DNA of 64,000 bases from Lophius americanus (Eukaryota > Chordata > Actinopteri > Lophiiformes > Lophiidae). The stretch lies in NCBI GenBank assembly GCA_037951165.1, contig JBBDHG010000134.1:2161501-2225500 (forward strand), in the 5' to 3' direction. Below are positions 57,536-64,000 of the stretch, piece after piece. Position 1 is the stretch's first letter. Every line of letters begins with the position of its first letter. A program made the translations under genes and the position numbers. Under the pieces are notes generated by a model. The model saw only the letters and a list, made by a program, of their open reading frames with translations. It was not told the DNA's origin and ran no database searches.

Positions 57536-60500
57536 AGCATCACATGTTGTTGTTGTTTTGGCGACGAAAACAGACAAAATACAACACAATACACAAACAA
57601 CACAATATCAGGCAATGGTTTGAATGTTATGGCAGATCAGTGTATATTTACTTATGCAGTATGTTAGACAGGATGTGTTGCTGTGAGGTTTGCTGTTTAA
57701 TAAGAATTGTATTATGTTTATTTTATGCATTCCCACGACAGCCCGTTTCACGGTGCACTATCAGGATGGATCTGGCTTAAATCTCATTATTGTGTTTGTC
57801 CAGTTTCCATTAGCATGATTTATTTCTACTTTACTGCCACACTGAAAGAGCGTATTGTCATGCAAACACACTCTGTATGATTTTGCGGGGGCCGGGCAGA
57901 TGCGCCACTTCCTTGTGGCACTTGCTTCTCATGGTTTTATGATGGAAATCCCTCTGAGGGCACTTAAAGGTACTTTTACAGCCCACTTAAAAAGAAGTAA
58001 GTCACAAAAGCTACATTTTCTTTTTACTTCAAGTATGTATAGGAAATTGGGGAGACATATAATTCTGAATGATTGCAATGATAGCGATTGGCGTAGCCGC
58101 TTCTTCCTCCTGTCCCGGGTTATTTATGGGACCCATGTGCGAATCGACACCATCTCTGCCCGTGGAGCAGCAGGAAACGCCATCACCTTTTTAAATGGGG
58201 GCTTATCTGTGTTTATTACAAGTTACTGTGCCATACAAGCAAAGGGTGATTTAATAAAGCCAGTGGTAGCCAGGCTTATCACACATTAATCATCCAGTGT
58301 GTGTTTATGTCAGTCTGCCATAATATGTCCTCAACACTCATCCTTTGGCCCTCGTGTCATCTTCCTCTCCTCTTCCTTCTTCTCCCTCACATGACCTCTG
58401 TCCCTGAGTTGCAGTCATTTTTGATTGCAGAGAGTCTCTAGCTGATCCGTCATTCAATCTCCCCTCCATGTCTTTTAACGGTGCACTAGCCTAAATACAT
58501 GAAATGCGAGACCCGCTGCTGTGGAACACATCCCCAGCATGCATTTCACTACATGAGGTAATTGTAATGTGCCTCCATGCTGCTCCCCCTTTCTGGCCAG
58601 CTACCCGGAGGGGTTTAGGGTTCCCACTCATTCAGGCTTTTACAGCTCTCCAATCTATTCATCTATTCAGTTCAATTCAAGGGCAGGCAGACTCATGATC
58701 AGAAAGTCTGGAGGGTCAGATGTGGACAGAAGAGATTTGCTGCTTCTCATCCACTCCTGCCAGTGGTTTCTCCAGAATAATTGAGTACGAGGCTACGGTG
58801 TTGAGCTATTATAAAATCTGAGCTGCAATGGAGCACTCTGACGACAATAATTTATTCTTTTTTGATCAATCTATGGTCCTGAACTCACTTTCAATAACAT
58901 CTTTAGCAACTTTATGACCGACTCTCTTTCTGTCTGCATTAGGATCCTTTTGGTCTGGATTCTCAGCAGAATAACCTGACATCCTGGCGAGTCATACGGC
59001 TCCGTCAGGGGCTCCCCAAAACAAAATATTCTGATGTTGCTGACATGATATAATAAGTTATAATTCCAACTTATTGAAAATGAAGGTCATCACTTGATCC
59101 TACATCATTGTAATTTGTCTCACATACCTCTTTTGCCATCTCACGGCATGAACGTATGACTCAGCACTAATTCTAATTAGTAGTACTTCCTTCTACAACT
59201 GCTTTACACTCCTTTGTAGAAGAACTATTTCTGAATTTCTCTGCATCTAAAAATACTTGATGAGAGACTGTATGGTGTTTTGATGGCCTTTGCCAAGTTT
59301 GAACGGGTTTTTGACTATAGAGTCTATGATAATATAAACTGTATTTCATCGCATACTTATATTAGTACAGATTAAACACAGTACAGCATTTGACTCGTTA
59401 GCAGCCAGTATTCTGTGACGCACACAGTGAGCGATTGGGGTTCTCCTTCAAGAACCCTGTGACATGCAGCGTCAAGGGCTGAGGTCGCAGTTTAGGGACG
59501 ATCGCTAATGATCTAAAACCAACCCCAAAGTGCATTTATGCACCAGAGAGCTGAAAAGACGTTCCATTGTTGGCAGATATCAGGGAAAATTTTGCAATAA
59601 AGATGGAATTTCCAGACAGATTTTGGACATCATTGGAGAAGGAGAACCCGCTAGTTTCAAGTCGTAAATCTAGATGCCATTCTTGCTGGATACTTTACAA
59701 GCCAAAACATCAGGATCAAGTCCAGGGAGCGATTTAGGACTGTGAGCCAACAGCTCTGTGGTTTCAAATTGATAGGAACTCTACTCAAATCTCTCTGGTG
59801 ATAACCCCTTACTGCGTTACCATCAGAAAGACGCAGGGTGCATGTTTTTTAAAGGCATTTTAGACTCAAGGTTTTGCACAGTGTGAAAGGGAGCGCATGC
59901 TGGCCCCCTATCTGCAGGCTTTCGCCAAGTGCATTCATTTCGTGGCATAGGAGAAATGACATTCCCTGCTCCCAGCAGCGGCTATTAAATGGTGCGAAAA
60001 GCAGACCGGCTTCCTGTCTGGTTAATGAAACTACTGTACCCATAAACCCCTGTGGCCCTGGCTGGAACTACTTAGTATACAGGTGCTGCACCTGTTCTCA
60101 ACCAGGCTTCATTCTATTACACATAGATTGCTTTTGTTGTCCTTCCCTAACCATGGTTTTCATTAGCTCCCACCTCAACACTTAGGCACTTGACTGCTTT
60201 AACATCTCTAAGTACCTAAATACTATTACGTCAGTGTGACGAGTGTTCTTTTACCCAGTAGGGTTTTGGAGATCACCCCAAAGCGTTGTCTTTCTGATGG
60301 CACATTGACTCTTTTCTCCTCCCACCATACATTATACAGCAGCTATTAAGCTGCATCGGAATTAGGTCCTCAAATCACTATTTAATGATCAATAAAGATT
60401 GCGTGAATTTTTAGCAGCCATGAGACCCAGTTGGCCATTCTAGTGTCACCGCTCTGGCACTCGTACTGTTTGCAGGCAACACCGCAACTAAACAACAACC

Positions 60501-61314
60501 TTGCTCCTCCGTCTAACAGCTGCTTACGTGTACATTTGTGCTTTAATGTCCTCTTGTGCATCCCAGTTCTGTCTTTCTCTGCTTGTTTCCTCTCTCCTGG
60601 CGGTGCTGGACACAGAATCCTGATGAGAACGATCACAGTGACGCCTACGGGCCGTCTCCTTTGTTGTGTTTAGTCACTGCGATGCCACGCCGGGGAGAAA
60701 CCCAGACACAATTGGTTGTGCTTTCAGCCCGTGTCTTTGTATGCAGGCCCACCTTCACACAGGTGGAAAGGAGGGCTTGTGATTGCATTTTACAAGTGTA
60801 TAGCAGGAGAAATATTCTGGCTGCCTTTTCTGAAAAGACAAAGTTCTTCTCTTATGGGATGTCAGACCCACGTTGGACTCCGGCTGCAGCAGCATTATGG
60901 TTTCCCCTAAAGGTCTGCTTGTAAATGTAAGACAATAAAATGTGTCTACTTGTTATTATGGCAAATAATAGCCTTAGAATTTGGCTATCTTTGGTTTTCA
61001 AAACAACTCATCATAATTCATAAGTCAAGCCAAAATTATAGCCAGCGGGATTTCACCGATGTGAGTATATTTCTCCCCCCCCCTGTTCTTCTGGCTCGGA
61101 TTAGCATACTTGGCTCTAGGTTTGGTGTCAGGGTGTCGCCATAAATTTTAGTCTTTTGGAGCTGTCACTGCATCGTTACAAAGAAGAGATACCGGCTTGT
61201 TTCCATTAAGTAAAAACGTGTAGTCACTTTTTCCTCCTTGATTAAATGGCTTTCTCTCCCAGTCTTTTTTTTTTTGGGGGACCCTTTCTCTCCGCTACTA
61301 CTCTCAGTAGGTGG

Positions 61315-61925
61315 GTTTACATGGGACACTTTTCTCCTTTCTGATTAAACCTTCCCGAATTGCAATGTCGGTCGCCTGTTTACATGACTTGTGATCTTTT
61401 CCGACCCGGTGTTTACATGCATCAACTCACCTAGTCAGAAATGCTTTCACACATGTGCAGACGATCCATATTCCCCTTCATAAGGAGGCGATAACGCTTT
61501 AGTCAGCTCGGTGCCAACCGCGAAGAAGCGTCCAGAAGCAGAATATGACAAAAAGTGCAGTTGCGGAAGTGACTTTTCGCCCATCTAACCGTCAAAATTT
61601 TTTAAAATATTTCAAAGTTGCAATGAATAAATCACTCTCCGAAGCAGACCGGTACTCTTTTGAAGAAGCTGAATTTAAAATTTGTCCCGGCGCTGAACAA
61701 AACTTTGCGGAGCGTTACGTCACGATACTACGCATTCACAAATACAACTCAAACAGAAAGCTTTCCGATACAGCGTTTACATGCAACCACTGGCTATCGG
61801 AAAGGCTTTCTGAAGGATATTGACTACCTCCATCCAAAGGAATGAAATCTAATTCCGAGAGGTTCTTCCCATTCGTTTACATGCAGCATTTTCTTTCTGA
61901 TTAGATGCCTTTTCTGAATCTAATC
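61315..61925. mobile_element. Candidate DNA element with repeated GTTTACATG motifs
   Basis: GTTTACATG occurs at 61315, 61378, 61411, 61775 and 61875, all on the plus strand, with CTTTCTGATTA next to the first and last. A 92-codon open frame (61545-61823) lies between, without a recognised domain. Many fish DNA elements carry such subterminal motifs, but I could not define inverted ends. Confidence 0.45.
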
Positions 61926-61972
61926 GTGTGTATGTATGTGTATATGTATGGGTGCACATGTGTGTGTATGTA
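61926..61972. repeat. TG/TATG-rich microsatellite
   Basis: GTGTGTATGTATGTGTATAT-type run directly after the GTTTACATG repeat. Confidence 0.8.
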
Positions 61973-64000
61973 CATTTGAATTTACATCATGGCACATCCA
62001 ATTTTACCTTTCTCTGTTACAAATTCTATATTATAATAGACGTCTATTTTTCCTTGTATTTTTCCCACTTTTTTTTATTTCTGCTTAGATTTCGGTGACT
62101 GCATGCTCAAAATCCTCATAAGTGTGACCTCCCTTGGCAATAAAGCATTTTCTGATTTCTGTGATTCTGATCGAAAGGGAGCTCTATACTTTCAGCAAAC
62201 ATCTACAGTAAGATAATTGAGACAAGTCTTTGTGGGTTTTCTTTTACAGTCATGATAGCCTTGCTGACATTTGCATATTTTTCTATCGTTGTCAGCAAAT
62301 ACGCACATTTCTTGTTGAGCTTTCACTGTTTTGAGTTGTAACCAACAATTGGCCATGGTGTCATTGATGATCATTAAGTGGAAAGGTGCAGCGGAAGGTC
62401 ATTGATTGATGGTGTGGGGCTGACCAGCTGTGTGAATTGAATACAGCAGTTTGCCGTATGCAGTCACCAACAGGAGAATTGTAAAAAGGATGTTTGAATG
62501 CCGTATATTCGGATCAGAATCTTCCCTTGTATCTTCGACTCTGTATCTCTCACTCTTCCTTATTTCTGTCCACATATTTCTCTCTGCCTCTGCTCCATTC
62601 TTTCTTCCTGTCCCCTCGTCTCGCTCTCCTGCTGGCCCGATTGCTGCAGAGCTCTTACAGAAAAGAAGCATAGTGAGATATGGCACTGCATCATAATGCC
62701 TGAAACATGCGCTTATCAGTCACTCGCTGCAGCTTTCTAGCGTGGAAGCGTCGACCGAGCGTCCTCTTGGGTTTATTGACCCTGCAGCGACAGCTCATGT
62801 CAGATGTGTGTTCGCTGCCAACTGTGTGTGAAAACCACTAAATCTCACGTGGCGATGCTTGTCGCCTGAAAACCACAGGAGGACTCGGGGCAAAGTGTTC
62901 AAGATGCGAATGTATTTTTTTGACCTCGCTACTGTGATCTAAACATGCAGACGAGAGAGTCCCTTGTGAGATGGCCGTGCTATGGGAGTTTTGGGAGACA
63001 GGAGTTATGCCCTCAAGCACCGTTTGTCCCTGCAGCCTGATGCATCCATTTGAATCTGACTCTGCATCACTAGGGTGTTTACTTAGGATTTGTCCACTGA
63101 TTCCCTCATGGAGTCATTGCTAGTCAATGCTAACATTAATCAGGTGCATGGCCGCACACTAATAGACTAAAAAGGCCAAAAAGGACATTCAAATAAGGAA
63201 TGGGTGGTTGACTTCCTGCAACAGAACCCTTTTGGTGCTTATTTCTCCGAATGCTGTCATGTTGTGCAATCCTGCTGCATCAAATAGACGTGGTGGGTAA
63301 TTTTAGTCAGATCTTCCCCATTTATCTCCTGCTTCTTATCACATAAGATTACAGTGCTGATTGTTTAGCACATCAAATCTTCCAAAAGTGCAATCCTAAA
63401 TTACAGGGTTGGTTCACCTACGTTATAAGAATATCAAACCCTTCACCTACACCATGGAAGCAGCAGACATTCAGTATTCTGCAGACGACCTGGATGCAAA
63501 TGAGTTATGGTGCTCACAGTGTAATGAACAAAAGACCTAGTCAAAAAAGACTTTCGGATGTCACAATCCAGTGGAAAGCCAATTAGCTTTGCTGCTAACA
63601 GCTGGCGCCAATAAGTGAAATTTATGCTCAAGCTAATCAATTCCAATATTTTTTTTCTCTTGATTTGCTCAAATTGGATTTTTCTTTAGGGCTCGTGGAC
63701 ATAAAAGTCCAAACCTTTCGAATCATATTTGTGTCCTAATTTGGATATTTGACCATTGACCAGAATGCAAATGATCACATTGGAATTCACGGGGCTTTTT
63801 GCACATACGTAGGTATGTGCTGGTGGCTGTCGTTTAACATCAGCCAGCCAAAATGAAATGACCAAGCAGGAGAGATGATGACAGCAATGCAGATGGTGAA
63901 CGGGTGGCTGAGTGTTCGCCTACCTCCAGAAGAGTCGTAGATGCATTCGCTACTGGCGCAGTGTGAATGCCACGAGTCTCACAAATAAGGTGTAGTTTGG

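Larger units (their letters stand above)
56164..64000 (+). other. Intron running past the right edge (at least 7.8 kb)
   Basis: No further DOCK exon recognised. Contains a 75 bp Tc1 fragment (57460-57535), a candidate conserved block (57840-58290), a repeat with five GTTTACATG motifs (61315-61925) and a TG-rich tract (61926-61972). The remainder holds no element I can name. Confidence 0.7.

Noticed and set aside
56164..64000. Next DOCK1 exon (FVACM-type segment)
   Set aside because: I looked for the conserved continuation and found no open segment with flanking splice sites.

Overview
This window looks like vertebrate, most likely ray-finned (percomorph-type teleost), nuclear DNA. Conserved coding exons are separated by kilobase introns with GT-AG borders. 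The introns carry repeats typical of teleosts: tRNA-headed SINEs with a GGATGGGTCAAAT core, Tc1/mariner relics, L2-like and RTE-like LINE fragments, and many microsatellites. No bacterial-style operon, rRNA, CRISPR array or intact mobile element is visible.

One gene explains all the recognisable coding sequence. It is on the + strand and is an internal part of a DOCK-A family guanine nucleotide exchange factor, best matched to DOCK1 (DOCK180); DOCK5 is the main alternative. Thirteen consecutive internal exons (5172-56163) join in frame to 1,392 nt, or 464 codons, with compatible splice phases throughout and no stop. They encode the C-terminal part of the DHR-1 (C2-like, phosphoinositide-binding) domain and then the beginning of the helical ARM-type region. 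The first exons (SH3, early DHR-1) lie to the left of the window. The rest of the ARM region, the catalytic DHR-2 domain and the proline-rich tail lie to the right.

Layout: 1-5171, upstream intron with an L2-like LINE relic and microsatellites. 5172-14112, four exons finishing DHR-1, with a RTE-like LINE relic and a ~210 bp duplicated repeat in the intron. 14113-23055, a 9 kb intron with a SINE and a duplicated repeat/hairpin. 23056-33067, five exons, including one 90 bp intron. 33068-37624, an intron with a Tc1-type deletion derivative that keeps both termini, a SINE, and a ~0.85 kb degenerate 30 bp minisatellite. 37625-42075, two exons around an intron rich in Tc1 relics. 42076-56067, two long introns and one exon, with a cluster of degenerate DNA elements and LINE ends. 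56068-56163, the last exon in view. 56164-64000, a long open intron.

I found no convincing evidence of a new gene system. The points most worth a second look are the 30 bp minisatellite, a 725 bp element with ~45 bp terminal inverted repeats (25096-25820), several relics of one Tc1 family in one gene, a family with CCTCCGCCAAGG-type ends, and possible conserved non-coding blocks. Family names for repeats and comparisons with human DOCK1 come from memory of typical sequences, not from a search.
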